DNA from: JALYYC01 sp039922495
GTDB lineage: Bacteria; Chloroflexota; Dormibacteria; CF-121
DNA length: 64,000 nt
Assembly: GCA_039922495.1 (NCBI GenBank)
Contig: JBDTEO010000013.1
Coordinates: 5,653 to 69,652 of the forward strand
Reading direction: 5' to 3'
Notes under the pieces: model-generated
The model's database searches: none
Told to the model about the DNA's origin: nothing
What the model saw: the letters and a program-made list of their open reading frames with translations, nothing else
Translations under genes and position numbers: made by a program
Shown here: in pieces, positions 16,708 through 25,067 of the stretch
Numbering within the stretch: position 1 is the stretch's first letter
Layout of the letters: every line of letters begins with the position of its first letter

Positions 16708-17546
16708 CCGCCGCCTGGCCCCGCCAGCTCGGGCGGTTCACGCTGCACCGCCTGAGCGACGGCCAGTGGCGAATGGACGGCGGCTCGGTCTTCGGCGTGG
16801 TGCCCAAGGTGATGTGGGAAAAACTCAAGGCGCCCGATGCCCGCAACCGCATCACCATGGCCACCAACTGCCTGCTGGTGCGGACCCCCGACGCGAACGT
16901 GTTGATCGAGGCCGGCATCGGCCCCAAGCTGTCAGAGAAAGAGCGCGACATCTACGCCTACGATCGCGTCCCGGGGATTCCGGATGCGCTCGGCGCGGCC
17001 GGGCTGCAACCGACCGACATCGACCTGGTGGTCTTGAGCCACCTCCATTTCGACCACGTGGGGGCGCTGGTCACGCCTGGGCGGGATGGTGAGCTCTCCC
17101 CGCTCTTTCCCCGCGCCCGCCACGTCGTCCAGGCCCGCGAGCTGGAGGCCTGGCGCCGGCCTGACCCGCGAAGCAAGCCATCCTACAAGCCCGAGAACCT
17201 GGCCCTGCTGGAGGATGAGGGTCGCCTGCTCGTCGTCGACGGCGACGCCGAGGTCGCGCCTGGCATCCGGGTTCGGGTGACGGGCGGACACACCGCCGGG
17301 CACCAGGCCGTGTACGTCCAGGACCAGGAGGAAACCGTGGTCTTCACCGGGGACTTCCTCTTCATGCGGGCCTTCCTCAAGGTGAACTGGGTCAGCGGAC
17401 TGGACCTGTTTCCGTTGGAGGCGATGGAGCGGAAGGTAACGTTTCTCGCCGAAGCAGCACGCGAGCGCCAGCTCATCTGGCTCTACCACGAAACAGAAAA
17501 CATGCTCGGCTACTGGACCGGAGAAGGTTTCGAGCCGGTCAGCTGA
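16704..17546 (+). CDS. MBL-fold metallo-hydrolase
   Basis: Metallo-beta-lactamase-fold hydrolase of 280 residues with the dinuclear metal motif SHLHFDHVG (His113, His115, Asp117, His118), a second His in GGHTAGHQ, and later FTGDFLF and LYHETEN. The GTG start is coupled to the mutase B12 subunit. The family includes lactonases, thioesterase-like and glyoxalase II enzymes. Its place behind the mutase suggests an acyl-CoA or lactone substrate, but that is a guess. Confidence 0.85.
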   Translation: MTAAWPRQLGRFTLHRLSDGQWRMDGGSVFGVVPKVMWEKLKAPDARNRITMATNCLLVRTPDANVLIEAGIGPKLSEKERDIYAYDRVPGIPDALGAAGLQPTDIDLVVLSHLHFDHVGALVTPGRDGELSPLFPRARHVVQARELEAWRRPDPRSKPSYKPENLALLEDEGRLLVVDGDAEVAPGIRVRVTGGHTAGHQAVYVQDQEETVVFTGDFLFMRAFLKVNWVSGLDLFPLEAMERKVTFLAEAARERQLIWLYHETENMLGYWTGEGFEPVS

Positions 17547-17757
17547 CGATCAGGACGACCTCGTTTCCGCAGATATCGCAGGCCCCGCGCACGACATAGT
17601 TGCCGGTCTGCAGGTCCATCGCGGCCGGGTTGAGGATGCCGACGGGTTGGCGGCATACCCGGCAATGCGCCTTCATGGGCGCCACCGAGACGGCCGGCGG
17701 CTCAAAGGTCCAGGTATGTGGCGCGACCTGGTGCATGGTGGGATGTGCAATGGCCAT
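17539..17757 (-). CDS. Small zinc-ribbon protein (DUF5679-like)
   Basis: The 72 residues from the ATG at 17757 contain CRVC (Cys32, Cys35) and CDIC (Cys60, Cys63) flanking a short beta-rich stretch (ILNPAAMDLQTGNYVVRGA), the layout of DUF5679-type zinc ribbons. AGGAG lies 7-8 nt upstream of this ATG, which favours it over the farther start at 17802. Its 3' end overlaps the convergent MBL gene by 8 bases. Function unknown. Confidence 0.75.
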   Translation of the reverse strand: MAIAHPTMHQVAPHTWTFEPPAVSVAPMKAHCRVCRQPVGILNPAAMDLQTGNYVVRGACDICGNEVVLIVS

Positions 17758-17847
17758 TGATAGACTCCTACAAGCTCTAACGGCCGGCTGCGAGGAGCGC
17801 AATGGTCCGTTCGGTCCAGCCCCCTACGGACGATGGCGTAGACCTGG

Positions 17848-19128
17848 TTAGTAGACGATCACCGGCGTGCCGATCGGCGTCCAGTTCCAGAGCCAGACCT
17901 CGGCGCTGTAGGGGACGTTGACGCACCCGTGGGTGCCGGTGTTCTCGCCGAATGGATCGTAGTGTGGGTACTCGGTCCCAGGGCCGTAGTACGCGCGCCA
18001 GTAGGCGTCATGGATGCCGTCTCCACCGTTGAACCACATCACCATCTTGACCTTGCTGTCCGGGTACCAGTAGGGCGACCCCTTCGGCCAGGGCGAGTGC
18101 ATCGTCCAGGGTGAGTTCTTGGCGTATACCTTGAAGCTGCCGGGATCCGTCTCCAGGCCGGGCCGCCCGGTGGTCGCCAGGGTCGTGAAGACGACCTTGC
18201 CGTGGTCCCAGGCACGGACCACCTGCTCTTTCAGGGAGATGGTGAGCGCTTTCGCCGGGAGGTTGGTTTGCATTGCCTGCTGGAGCACCTTGTCCGACAC
18301 CAGGAGCCCGCCGGCCACTTGCTCGAGCTGCGCGGCCGTGGTCGCCGAGGAAACCTGGGAAGCCAGCTTCTGCACGTGGCTGTCGATCACGGAAACATCC
18401 ATCGAGAAGATCCGGGCCGTCGCCAGGTCAGCCTGGACGGCCTTGAGCGCTGACGCGGTGCTGGCTCGGGCCAGGTTGGCGTCGCCGTGGTCCTGCGCCG
18501 CGACCTGGGCGGCGTACTGACCGACCAGCGCGTTGGTCGTTTCCTGCTGCGCGATCTCGAGGGAAAGCTTGGTCAGCGGAGCCTTGAGCTCGCCGGTGAT
18601 CCCGCGGTAGCTCCGCACGGTGCCGGCGCCGTCAAGCTCGCCCTGGGCCTTCGACGGCAGCCCCTGGAACTCCGTGAGCAATTGATCGTCGACGCCATCG
18701 TTCTTTCCTGTCAGGAGGTCGGCGGAAAGCTTCGCGATCGACGCCTCGGCCGCGCTCTTCGCCTGGGAGAGCAACTGCTGCTCCCGGCTCAGCATCTGGT
18801 CCTTGATCTGGGTTTCCTGGCTGGCGGCATTGGCGAAGAAGTCGATCCGGCTCTCGTTAAAGGGGGCCGATGCCGTCGGCGGGGCTTCACTGGCGGTCGT
18901 CATGGCCTGCCGCTGGAGGTCGGACAGCTCGGTGGCATCCAGGCCCAGGGTCTGGGCGTGCGCCTGCTCGGCCAGCACCTGCTGCCGGGCTGATTCGAAA
19001 CCCTGCACAGCGGCGGCTTCCCGCACCTGCTGCAGGATGATGATCGCGCCAACCGCGGCGAAGGTGGCGATCACGATCCCAATACGCAGGGCGTTATGAC
19101 GGATCAGTCTCAGAGAAGCTGTCAGCAT
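17848..19128 (-). CDS. L,D-transpeptidase (YkuD domain) with long helical stalk
   Basis: Cell-wall L,D-transpeptidase that makes 3-3 cross-links or attaches proteins to peptidoglycan. An N-terminal TM segment (about residues 13-31) is followed by roughly 250 Ala/Gln-rich residues likely to form helices, then the C-terminal catalytic domain. The active-site motif is NTGTHGCVNVP about 25 residues from the end, with the nucleophilic Cys in HGC. An ATG at 19143 lies inside the TAGAAT -10 box, so the second ATG at 19128 is preferred, giving 426 residues. Confidence 0.88.
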   Translation of the reverse strand: MLTASLRLIRHNALRIGIVIATFAAVGAIIILQQVREAAAVQGFESARQQVLAEQAHAQTLGLDATELSDLQRQAMTTASEAPPTASAPFNESRIDFFANAASQETQIKDQMLSREQQLLSQAKSAAEASIAKLSADLLTGKNDGVDDQLLTEFQGLPSKAQGELDGAGTVRSYRGITGELKAPLTKLSLEIAQQETTNALVGQYAAQVAAQDHGDANLARASTASALKAVQADLATARIFSMDVSVIDSHVQKLASQVSSATTAAQLEQVAGGLLVSDKVLQQAMQTNLPAKALTISLKEQVVRAWDHGKVVFTTLATTGRPGLETDPGSFKVYAKNSPWTMHSPWPKGSPYWYPDSKVKMVMWFNGGDGIHDAYWRAYYGPGTEYPHYDPFGENTGTHGCVNVPYSAEVWLWNWTPIGTPVIVY

Positions 19129-19141
19129 CGGTGTAACGAGC

Positions 19142-19147
19142 ATTCTA
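19142..19147 (-). promoter_or_regulatory. -10 box (TAGAAT) of the L,D-transpeptidase
   Basis: TAGAAT on the minus strand contains the first possible ATG of the gene in its last bases and lies 13 nt before the second ATG, so it decides the start. Confidence 0.45.
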
Positions 19148-19268
19148 AAGTCATTCTGTACTTCGAGTAACGGCCGAACGGCCGAAAGGTTCCGGTGAAG
19201 GACCGTTCAGTTGAGGCCAAAGGCTGTGTTAAGATGAGCGGCGCCCAATTCGGGCTGATAGAGAAGAT
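19148..19268. other. Divergent intergenic region between L,D-transpeptidase and L25
   Basis: The spacer has no coding potential that I can see. On the plus strand TTAAGAT (19229-19235) may be the -10 of L25, leaving a leader of about 30 nt with GAGAAG just before the TTG start. No autoregulatory structure was recognised. Confidence 0.35.
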
Positions 19269-19946
19269 TTGGCTACAAACACGCCCGTCAGCCTGAAGCT
19301 GGAGCCCCGCACCGAAATCGGTGAGCACCTGCGCGCGCTTCGCCGCCGGGGCCGGCTACCCGGAGTGGTCTACGGCCACAATATTGATGCCCTGACCGTC
19401 GCCGTCGATGGCCGGGAGTTCGCCAAGGCATTCCTCAAAGTGGGGCGTAATCAGCTCGTCGACCTGCAGATCGGCGAGGAGCCGGTTCGCAAGGCGCTGG
19501 TCCGAGAAGTGCAGCGCAACCCGCGCGACGGCGGCCTGCTGCATGTGGACTTCTACCAGGTCAACCTCAAGGAGAAGATCGAGTCGGACGTCCCGCTCGA
19601 GTTCGAGGGCGAGGTTGAGCTGGTTGTCAAGGGTGAAGCGGACCTCCAGCACGGCCTGCACGCGCTCAAGGTCGAATGCCTGCCGACCGACCTACCGCCG
19701 GTCATCCTGGTCGATATCTCCGGCCTCAAGGAGGTCGACGACGAGATCCGGGTAAAGGACCTGAAGCTCCCGGCGGGTGTCGAGGTGCTCGACGAGCCCG
19801 ATGACCTGATCGTCAAGGTCGCCGCCCACCGCGAGGAGGTCGAGGAGGAGCCCGCGGCTCCGGCGGCTGCCGAGGTGCCGGTGGTGGGCGAAGGTGAAGC
19901 GGGCGCCGAGCCGGCCGCCGAGGGCGGCGCCGAAACCGAGAGTTAG
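19269..19946 (+). CDS. rplY: Large-subunit ribosomal protein L25 (CTC form)
   Basis: The 225 residues match the two-domain TL5/CTC form of L25, which binds 5S rRNA. The N-terminal 5S-binding domain has RRRGRLPGVVYGHN, and the C-terminal beta domain has VDFYQVN and VPLEFEGE. An Ala/Glu-rich tail of about 40 residues follows. The TTG start follows GAGAAG. It stands alone as in many genomes. Confidence 0.93.
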   Translation: MATNTPVSLKLEPRTEIGEHLRALRRRGRLPGVVYGHNIDALTVAVDGREFAKAFLKVGRNQLVDLQIGEEPVRKALVREVQRNPRDGGLLHVDFYQVNLKEKIESDVPLEFEGEVELVVKGEADLQHGLHALKVECLPTDLPPVILVDISGLKEVDDEIRVKDLKLPAGVEVLDEPDDLIVKVAAHREEVEEEPAAPAAAEVPVVGEGEAGAEPAAEGGAETES

Positions 19947-19959
19947 GCTCGGGCGCCCG

Positions 19960-19965
19960 TACAAT
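19960..19965 (+). promoter_or_regulatory. -10 box (TACAAT) before the MscS gene
   Basis: TACAAT overlaps the first candidate ATG (19964) and ends 7 nt before the ATG at 19973, so the latter is the likely leaderless start. Confidence 0.55.
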
Positions 19966-19972
19966 GGGCGCG

Positions 19973-20776
19973 ATGTTTGCCGCCCCAGCAACTGCGTGGG
20001 AGACGGTTCGCGGTTACCTCCCATCCGATCACGATCTTTTCAAGCTGGGTGTCGCCCTCCTCGTTCTGGTCGTCGCCTGGTTACTCGCGAAATTGGTGCG
20101 CAGTCTTGCGACCAAAGAGCTGCGGAGGATCCGGTCGGATCCACAGGTCATCCTGCTGGTCAGCCGGCTGGCCTTCCTGGCCTCAGTGGTTATTGGCATC
20201 ATTGCCGCCTTCACCATTCTTTTTGGCAGCCCGACGCTGGTCGTTGGTGGCTTCGGCTTTCTCGCGCTCGCATTCAGCCTGGCGTTCCAGGACATCCTCA
20301 AGAACTTCATCGCCGGCATGTTCCTTCTGCTCGAGCGCCCGTTTCGGCTCGGTGACGAAATCACCGTTGAAACGCATACCGGCGCCGTCGAGAACATCGA
20401 GATGCGCACCACCACGCTGCGAACCAGCGATGGCGAGCAGGTGCTGATTCCGAACTCGCTTTTGTACACCGGCACGATTACCAATCGAACCCGCTATCCG
20501 GCCCGCCTCTTTACCCTGACGGCCCGGATCCCGGCAGAAACGGCTCTCGATGGCGTGGCCGAGCGGGTCCGGGAGCAACTCCAGGACAGCCCGGAGATCG
20601 CGAAGGACCCGCCGCCGCAGGTAGGATTCCAGCCGAACATCGACGGCGGGATGACGCTCGAAGTGCGCTACTGGCTCGACTACCGTAAGCACGACCCGCT
20701 GGCCGTCCAGGCCGCGGTCGGACGGCAGGTGTATCAGGCGATCCAGCCGACGAAATCAGCCGCGTCCCCAAACTGA
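19973..20776 (+). CDS. MscS-family mechanosensitive channel
   Basis: Small-conductance mechanosensitive channel of about 267 residues. The N-terminal hydrophobic segments lead into the pore/beta-domain signature AFQDILKNFIAGMFLLLERP followed by FRLGDEITVE and the loop LIPNSLLYTGTITN, all typical of MscS. The channel releases solutes on hypo-osmotic shock, which fits with the OpuC-type osmolyte importer 2 kb downstream. The start at 19973 is preferred because 19964 lies in the -10 box. The stop overlaps the rarA ATG. Confidence 0.92.
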   Translation: MFAAPATAWETVRGYLPSDHDLFKLGVALLVLVVAWLLAKLVRSLATKELRRIRSDPQVILLVSRLAFLASVVIGIIAAFTILFGSPTLVVGGFGFLALAFSLAFQDILKNFIAGMFLLLERPFRLGDEITVETHTGAVENIEMRTTTLRTSDGEQVLIPNSLLYTGTITNRTRYPARLFTLTARIPAETALDGVAERVREQLQDSPEIAKDPPPQVGFQPNIDGGMTLEVRYWLDYRKHDPLAVQAAVGRQVYQAIQPTKSAASPN

Positions 20777-22128
20777 TGGCCCAAGAGACCCTCTTTCCGA
20801 CGTCCGAGGGGCCGGGCGCGAAGGATCAGCCGCTCGCCGCCCGCATGCGGCCGCGCTCGCTCGACGAGTTCGTCGGGCAGGAGCACCTTGTCGGCCAGGA
20901 CCACGAGCTTCGGCGGGCGATCGAGGAGGATCGGGTGGGATCGATGATCCTCTGGGGCCCGCCGGGGAGTGGCAAGACCACGCTGGCACGGCTGATCGCC
21001 CGGGTGACCTCCTCGCATTTTGTCCCGTTGAGCGCGGTGAGCGCGGGGGTCGCCGACCTCCGGCGCCACACCGAGGAGGCGCGGCTGCGCCGAGCGCAGG
21101 GTGGGAAGCGAACCATCCTCTTCATCGACGAGATCCATCGGTTCAACAAGGGGCAGCAGGACGCCGTCCTGCCCTTTGTCGAGGAGGGCGTCATCACGCT
21201 GATCGGCGCGACAACGGAAAACCCTTCCTTCGAGGTGAACGCCGCGCTCCTCTCGCGGACTCGCGTCTTTACGCTCAATGCCCTCGAGGACAGCCAGGTC
21301 GGCGAGATCCTCGACCGGGCGGTGGTCGAGCGGGAACGGGGCCTCGGCGACCGCGCAATCGAGATGGATGCCGACGCCCGGACCGCCCTCATCCGCGTCG
21401 CCAACGGGGATGCCCGCGTGGCCCTCAATGGTCTCGAGGCGGCGGCGTTGCTCGCCAAACCGGTGCAGGGACGGCGCCACCTGACCGAGGCCCTCGTCGA
21501 GGAGGCGGTGCAACGAAAGAACCTGCTCTACGACCGGGCCGGCGAGGAGCACTACAACATCATTTCGGCGCTCCATAAAAGCCTGCGCGACAGCGATCCG
21601 GACGCCAGCCTTTACTGGCTCGGGCGCATGCTGGAGGCCGGCGAAGACCCCCTCTATGTGGTTCGCCGCTTGATCCGTTTTGCTTCCGAGGACATCGGTA
21701 TGGCGGATCCGCAGGCGCTCAGCCAGGCGGTGGCGGCCCAGCAGGCGGCCCATTTCGTCGGGATGCCGGAAGCGAACCTGGCGCTGGCCCAGGCGGTCGT
21801 CTACCTGGCCACGGCACCGAAGAGCAACGCGCTCTACGCCGCCTACGGACAGGTCCAGGAGGATGTGGCCCGCACCCGCGCCGACCCGGTGCCGCTGCAT
21901 TTGCGCAACGCGCCGACACCCTTGATGCGGACGATTGGTTACGGGAAGGGGTATCGCTACGCGCACGACTACGACGAAGCTCAGGTCGACCAGCAACATC
22001 TTCCGGACGCCATCAAGGATCGGACCTACTACCACCCGTCGGATCGCGGCTACGAAAAGACCCTCAAGGAACGCCTGGCCGGCTTCGCCGCGGCTCGCCG
22101 GACGCGTTCCGACAAGAAGGAGCGCTAG
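20776..22128 (+). CDS. rarA: Replication-associated recombination AAA ATPase RarA/MgsA
   Basis: Clamp-loader-like AAA+ ATPase of 450 residues acting at stalled replication forks. It begins with the family signature ARMRPRSLDEFVGQEHLVG. The Walker A is GPPGSGKTT and Walker B is LFIDEIHRFNKGQQD, with sensor stretch GATTENPSFEVN. The C-terminal tetramerisation region contains YWLGRMLEAGEDPLYV. The ATG overlaps the MscS stop by one base. Confidence 0.95.
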   Translation: MAQETLFPTSEGPGAKDQPLAARMRPRSLDEFVGQEHLVGQDHELRRAIEEDRVGSMILWGPPGSGKTTLARLIARVTSSHFVPLSAVSAGVADLRRHTEEARLRRAQGGKRTILFIDEIHRFNKGQQDAVLPFVEEGVITLIGATTENPSFEVNAALLSRTRVFTLNALEDSQVGEILDRAVVERERGLGDRAIEMDADARTALIRVANGDARVALNGLEAAALLAKPVQGRRHLTEALVEEAVQRKNLLYDRAGEEHYNIISALHKSLRDSDPDASLYWLGRMLEAGEDPLYVVRRLIRFASEDIGMADPQALSQAVAAQQAAHFVGMPEANLALAQAVVYLATAPKSNALYAAYGQVQEDVARTRADPVPLHLRNAPTPLMRTIGYGKGYRYAHDYDEAQVDQQHLPDAIKDRTYYHPSDRGYEKTLKERLAGFAAARRTRSDKKER

Positions 22129-22586
22129 GCGGTCTCGATCGCGGACCGGAGGGCCCGGTAACCGTTGGCCATCACCTGCTCGTGGTTCTTGGCCAGGAAC
22201 GGTCGAGCGAAGGGGGCGACCAGATTGAGGACCGGGTTGGTGGTCGCCACATCCCAGTAGTAGGTGGCGAGACAGCGTCCGGGTGCCGGCTCGCTGAATT
22301 CCCAGCGGCCGGTCCCCACCAGGTCACCACGCGAGCGAAGCGCGATCGACCGGTGGCGCTCCACCGCGACGACCTCCACCGTGTATCGCAGGCTGTAGGG
22401 CAGGGAGCCGCGCACGACGCAGTCGTAAGCGGACCCGATCGCTTGGCCCTCTCCCTTGAGCAGCCGGACTGCGCGAAAGTTCTTCCACCAGCCCGGATAC
22501 CGTTGTAGGTCGAGCACGATCAACCAGGTGCGCGGCAGGTCGGCGTTGAATTCCCAGTCTGTTCTGAAGTGGTACCGGGTCGGCAC
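22125..22586 (-). CDS. SRPBCC / polyketide-cyclase-like protein
   Basis: Single START-like (SRPBCC) domain of about 153 residues. The helix-grip pattern begins YHFRTDWEFNADLPRTWLIV and includes PGWWKNFRAV and the C-terminal long helix FLAKNHEQVMANGYRALR. Such proteins bind hydrophobic ligands; the ligand here is unknown. TTG (22589) and GTG (22586) are adjacent starts. GTG lies 6 nt after TAAAAT and is preferred. Its 3' end overlaps the convergent rarA by 4 bases. Confidence 0.85.
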   Translation of the reverse strand: MPTRYHFRTDWEFNADLPRTWLIVLDLQRYPGWWKNFRAVRLLKGEGQAIGSAYDCVVRGSLPYSLRYTVEVVAVERHRSIALRSRGDLVGTGRWEFSEPAPGRCLATYYWDVATTNPVLNLVAPFARPFLAKNHEQVMANGYRALRSAIETA

Positions 22587-22592
22587 CAAGCC

Positions 22593-22598
22593 ATTTTA
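22593..22598 (-). promoter_or_regulatory. -10 box (TAAAAT)
   Basis: TAAAAT on the minus strand ends 6 nt before the GTG at 22586, consistent with a leaderless mRNA for the SRPBCC gene. Confidence 0.5.
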
Positions 22599-22663
22599 TG
22601 AGGCCTGGCTTGAGGCCGGATCTCGGGGGAGCTCCGCCAGCGGGCGAAGCTACCCCAAATCGA

Positions 22664-23587
22664 TCAGGAACCGGTGCTGTAGCCGTGATCCTTGAGCCAC
22701 TTGGCCGCAATGGCATCGGGATCTTGCTTGTCGACGTCCGAGCTCTTGTTCAGCTTGATCAGATCGTCGGTGGTCAGCTTGCCGCCGATCTCGTTCAGTA
22801 ACGAGGTCACCTCATCGTTGGCTACGCTCGCCTTGATCAGGGGAACGACGTTGTCGGCATTCTGCAGATGCTTGTCGTCCGCGAGCTGGACGTACTTTCC
22901 CGTCGAGTAGGCACTGTCACTCGAAAAGATCAGCCCGATGTCGATGTCGCCTTTGTCGAGGGCCGCCTTGGTAAGCGGACCGCCGGCGTCCAGCGCTTTG
23001 AACCCCTTGAAGTGGAGGCCGTATTTGCTCGTTAGGCCCGCTTCGCAGAAGGGCCGGGTTGGGCATTCCGCCGGTCCGCCGAGCGTCATCTGGCTGGCCA
23101 CGTCGGCCAGGTCAGACAGCTTCGTCTTGCTCCCGTATTTGCCCGACTTGAGTACGGCGAAGGCGTTCTGGTCGACCGCCGGTGAAGGCGTGAGCGCCTT
23201 CAATCCCTTTGGGGCGAGGTAGGTGTTGAGCTTGGCCACCGTGGCCGTCGCGTCCGGGGTTGCCTCGCCCTTCCCCTTGTTCTGGAACTCCAACTCGGTC
23301 GCCGCGTAGTCCGGGAAGAGGTTGATGTCGCCTCGCTCCAGCGCCGGCTCGACCACCTCGCGGCTCCCGAGATTGAGCTTGAAGCTGACGCTGTACCCCT
23401 TCCCCTTGAGGGCCTGGCCGTAAATTTGTGCGAGGATCGCACTTTCCGGGAAGTTCAACGAGCCAACGACGACGCTACCCTTCGGCGAGCTCGAGCTGGA
23501 TGGTCCTCCTGTGGAGCCACACGACGTGATCACGAGCGCCGCGGCGACCATGGTCGCCCCGAGCACAAAAATTTGCTTCAACCGCAT
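22664..23587 (-). CDS. Osmoprotectant ABC transporter substrate-binding lipoprotein
   Basis: Substrate-binding protein of an OpuC/YehZ-type glycine betaine/choline/carnitine importer, 307 residues. It has a lipoprotein signal (LVITSC near residue 24) and a Gly/Ser linker. The QAT-binding domain follows, with SLNFPESAILAQIYGQAL, INLFPDYAATELEF and the periplasmic-binding-protein fold to the end. The true start is the ATG at 23587, preceded by GGAGGTGGAAAGG. The open frame continuing far upstream crosses the permease gene and is a shadow. It is the last gene of the minus-strand opuC unit. Confidence 0.9.
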   Translation of the reverse strand: MRLKQIFVLGATMVAAALVITSCGSTGGPSSSSSPKGSVVVGSLNFPESAILAQIYGQALKGKGYSVSFKLNLGSREVVEPALERGDINLFPDYAATELEFQNKGKGEATPDATATVAKLNTYLAPKGLKALTPSPAVDQNAFAVLKSGKYGSKTKLSDLADVASQMTLGGPAECPTRPFCEAGLTSKYGLHFKGFKALDAGGPLTKAALDKGDIDIGLIFSSDSAYSTGKYVQLADDKHLQNADNVVPLIKASVANDEVTSLLNEIGGKLTTDDLIKLNKSSDVDKQDPDAIAAKWLKDHGYSTGS

Positions 23588-23610
23588 TTCCTTTCCACCT
23601 CCGAAAAGAT

Positions 23611-24330
23611 TCACGCTGCCGATAATTCCGACGTCGGTACTGCCCTTGCCTCCTCTCCCTTGGTTTGCCGAGTGCGGAGCCCGCGAGGGACCGCAAGCCA
23701 CTGTAGGCCTGTGAAGGTAAATTCCACCGCGATCGATAACAGGGCGACGATCAACGCCCCGGCGATGATCTGGATGTCGTCGCGCTGGCTGAAGCCATCG
23801 ATGATGAAGCGACCGAGGCCGCCCCAGCCGACCAGCGCTGCCAGCGTGGCCGTTGCCACGACGTTGACAGCTGAGGTGCGGATCCCTGCCATGATGAAGG
23901 GAAGGGCGATTGGGAGCTCTACACCAAGCAGGATGGCCCGCTCCCGCATGCCCATCCCCCGGGCGGCTTCGCGGACATCGAGATCGACCTCGCCCATCCC
24001 GATGTAGCTGTTGGTCACCATGGGCGGAATCGCGAGCGCCACGAGTGCGACAAATGCAGGCAGGGCGCCGATTCCGACCAACTGGACCGCTATTACCAGC
24101 AGGGCGAACGAGGGAATCGCGCGCCCGATATTCGAGATGTTGATCGCGAGTATGCCACCCTTGCCAATGTGGCCCAGCAGAATTCCGATCGGCAACGCGA
24201 TCAGAGCCGCCGCCAGGATGGAGGCCCCGGACATCAGCAGGTGCTCGGTGATCCTGTGCGGAATGCCGAAATCGCCGCTCCAGTGGCGGCCATCGAGAAA
24301 CCAGCGCGCCACCTGCTCGAACAAGCTCAC
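23611..24330 (-). CDS. Osmoprotectant ABC transporter permease 1
   Basis: Membrane subunit of 239 residues with about five or six TM helices. The binding-protein-dependent transport motif EAARGMGMRERAILLGVELP contacts the ATPase. Residues resemble OpuCD/YehW proteins. It follows permease 2 with a 4-base overlap and precedes the binding protein by 23 bases. Two distinct permeases imply a heterodimeric channel. Confidence 0.92.
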   Translation of the reverse strand: MSLFEQVARWFLDGRHWSGDFGIPHRITEHLLMSGASILAAALIALPIGILLGHIGKGGILAINISNIGRAIPSFALLVIAVQLVGIGALPAFVALVALAIPPMVTNSYIGMGEVDLDVREAARGMGMRERAILLGVELPIALPFIMAGIRTSAVNVVATATLAALVGWGGLGRFIIDGFSQRDDIQIIAGALIVALLSIAVEFTFTGLQWLAVPRGLRTRQTKGEEARAVPTSELSAA

Positions 24331-25046
24331 GTCGCCGTTCTCCCGCGAGTCCAGGGGGTGATGAGTCGCTGGACACCGGCGAGGCTCAGATCGGCGACTA
24401 CCGCCAGGAGAACCGACAGCACTGTGCCGACCACCAGCGGTGTCTTGAAATCTCGGATGAGACCGTCGTTGATCAGGCTGCCAAGGCCGCCCTCACCGAT
24501 CAGGGCAGTAATGGTCACCAGCCCGATGGTGGTGACGGTGGCAATCCGTACCCCGGCCATGATGGCGGGAATCGCCAGCGGGATATCGACCCGAAGAAGC
24601 TGGGGGAGCGGCCGGAAGCCCATGCCGCGGGCTGCCTCCCGGACCTCATCCGGGACGGCATCAAGTCCAACAACGATGTTGCGGATCAGGATGAGCAGGG
24701 TATAGCTGACGAGGCCGATCTCGGCCGTGACCACGCTCAGCCCGGTGAACGGTACCAGGATGGCGAAGAGGGCCAGCGACGGAATCGTGTAGAGGATCCC
24801 GGTCAAGGAGAGGATTGGCCCCCGAAAGACTCGCCGACGCCAGGCCAGCAGGCCGAGGGGAACCGCGATCAGAAATCCAAGCCCGACCGCGACGACGGTC
24901 AGCTCGATGTGCTGGGCGAGTGCGGCACCGATGACCCCGAGATGGTCGCCGATCCAGTACCACCGGATCCACGGGTCGTCGGCCGTCGCCAGAACCCCGG
25001 TGGCCGGCATGATGCCGAATGCTAGCACGGCCTCCGCAGCCGACAT
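24327..25046 (-). CDS. Osmoprotectant ABC transporter permease 2
   Basis: Second membrane subunit, also 239 residues, with the coupling motif EAARGMGFRPLPQLLRVDIP and several TM helices, resembling OpuCB/YehY. It is the first gene of the minus-strand unit and is divergently oriented from the ATPase gene 21 bases away, so the importer is expressed from a short two-way control region. Confidence 0.92.
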   Translation of the reverse strand: MSAAEAVLAFGIMPATGVLATADDPWIRWYWIGDHLGVIGAALAQHIELTVVAVGLGFLIAVPLGLLAWRRRVFRGPILSLTGILYTIPSLALFAILVPFTGLSVVTAEIGLVSYTLLILIRNIVVGLDAVPDEVREAARGMGFRPLPQLLRVDIPLAIPAIMAGVRIATVTTIGLVTITALIGEGGLGSLINDGLIRDFKTPLVVGTVLSVLLAVVADLSLAGVQRLITPWTRGRTAT

Positions 25047-25051
25047 CCGTT

Positions 25052-25057
25052 TACAGT
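25052..25057 (+). promoter_or_regulatory. -10 box (TACAGT) before the opuC ATPase
   Basis: TACAGT ends 10 nt before the ATG at 25068 within the 21-base divergent gap. The gap is too short for separate full promoters, so the opposite promoter must lie within the ATPase coding region or share elements. Confidence 0.3.
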
Positions 25058-25067
25058 TGAGTTTCTA

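Noticed and set aside
17182..17489. Minus-strand frames opposite the MBL hydrolase
   Set aside because: Shadows of the metallo-hydrolase, whose metal motif is in the plus frame.
23588..24376. N-terminal extension of the osmolyte-binding protein across the permease gene
   Set aside because: The lipoprotein signal starts at 23587 with a ribosome-binding site; the extension is out of frame with the real permease.
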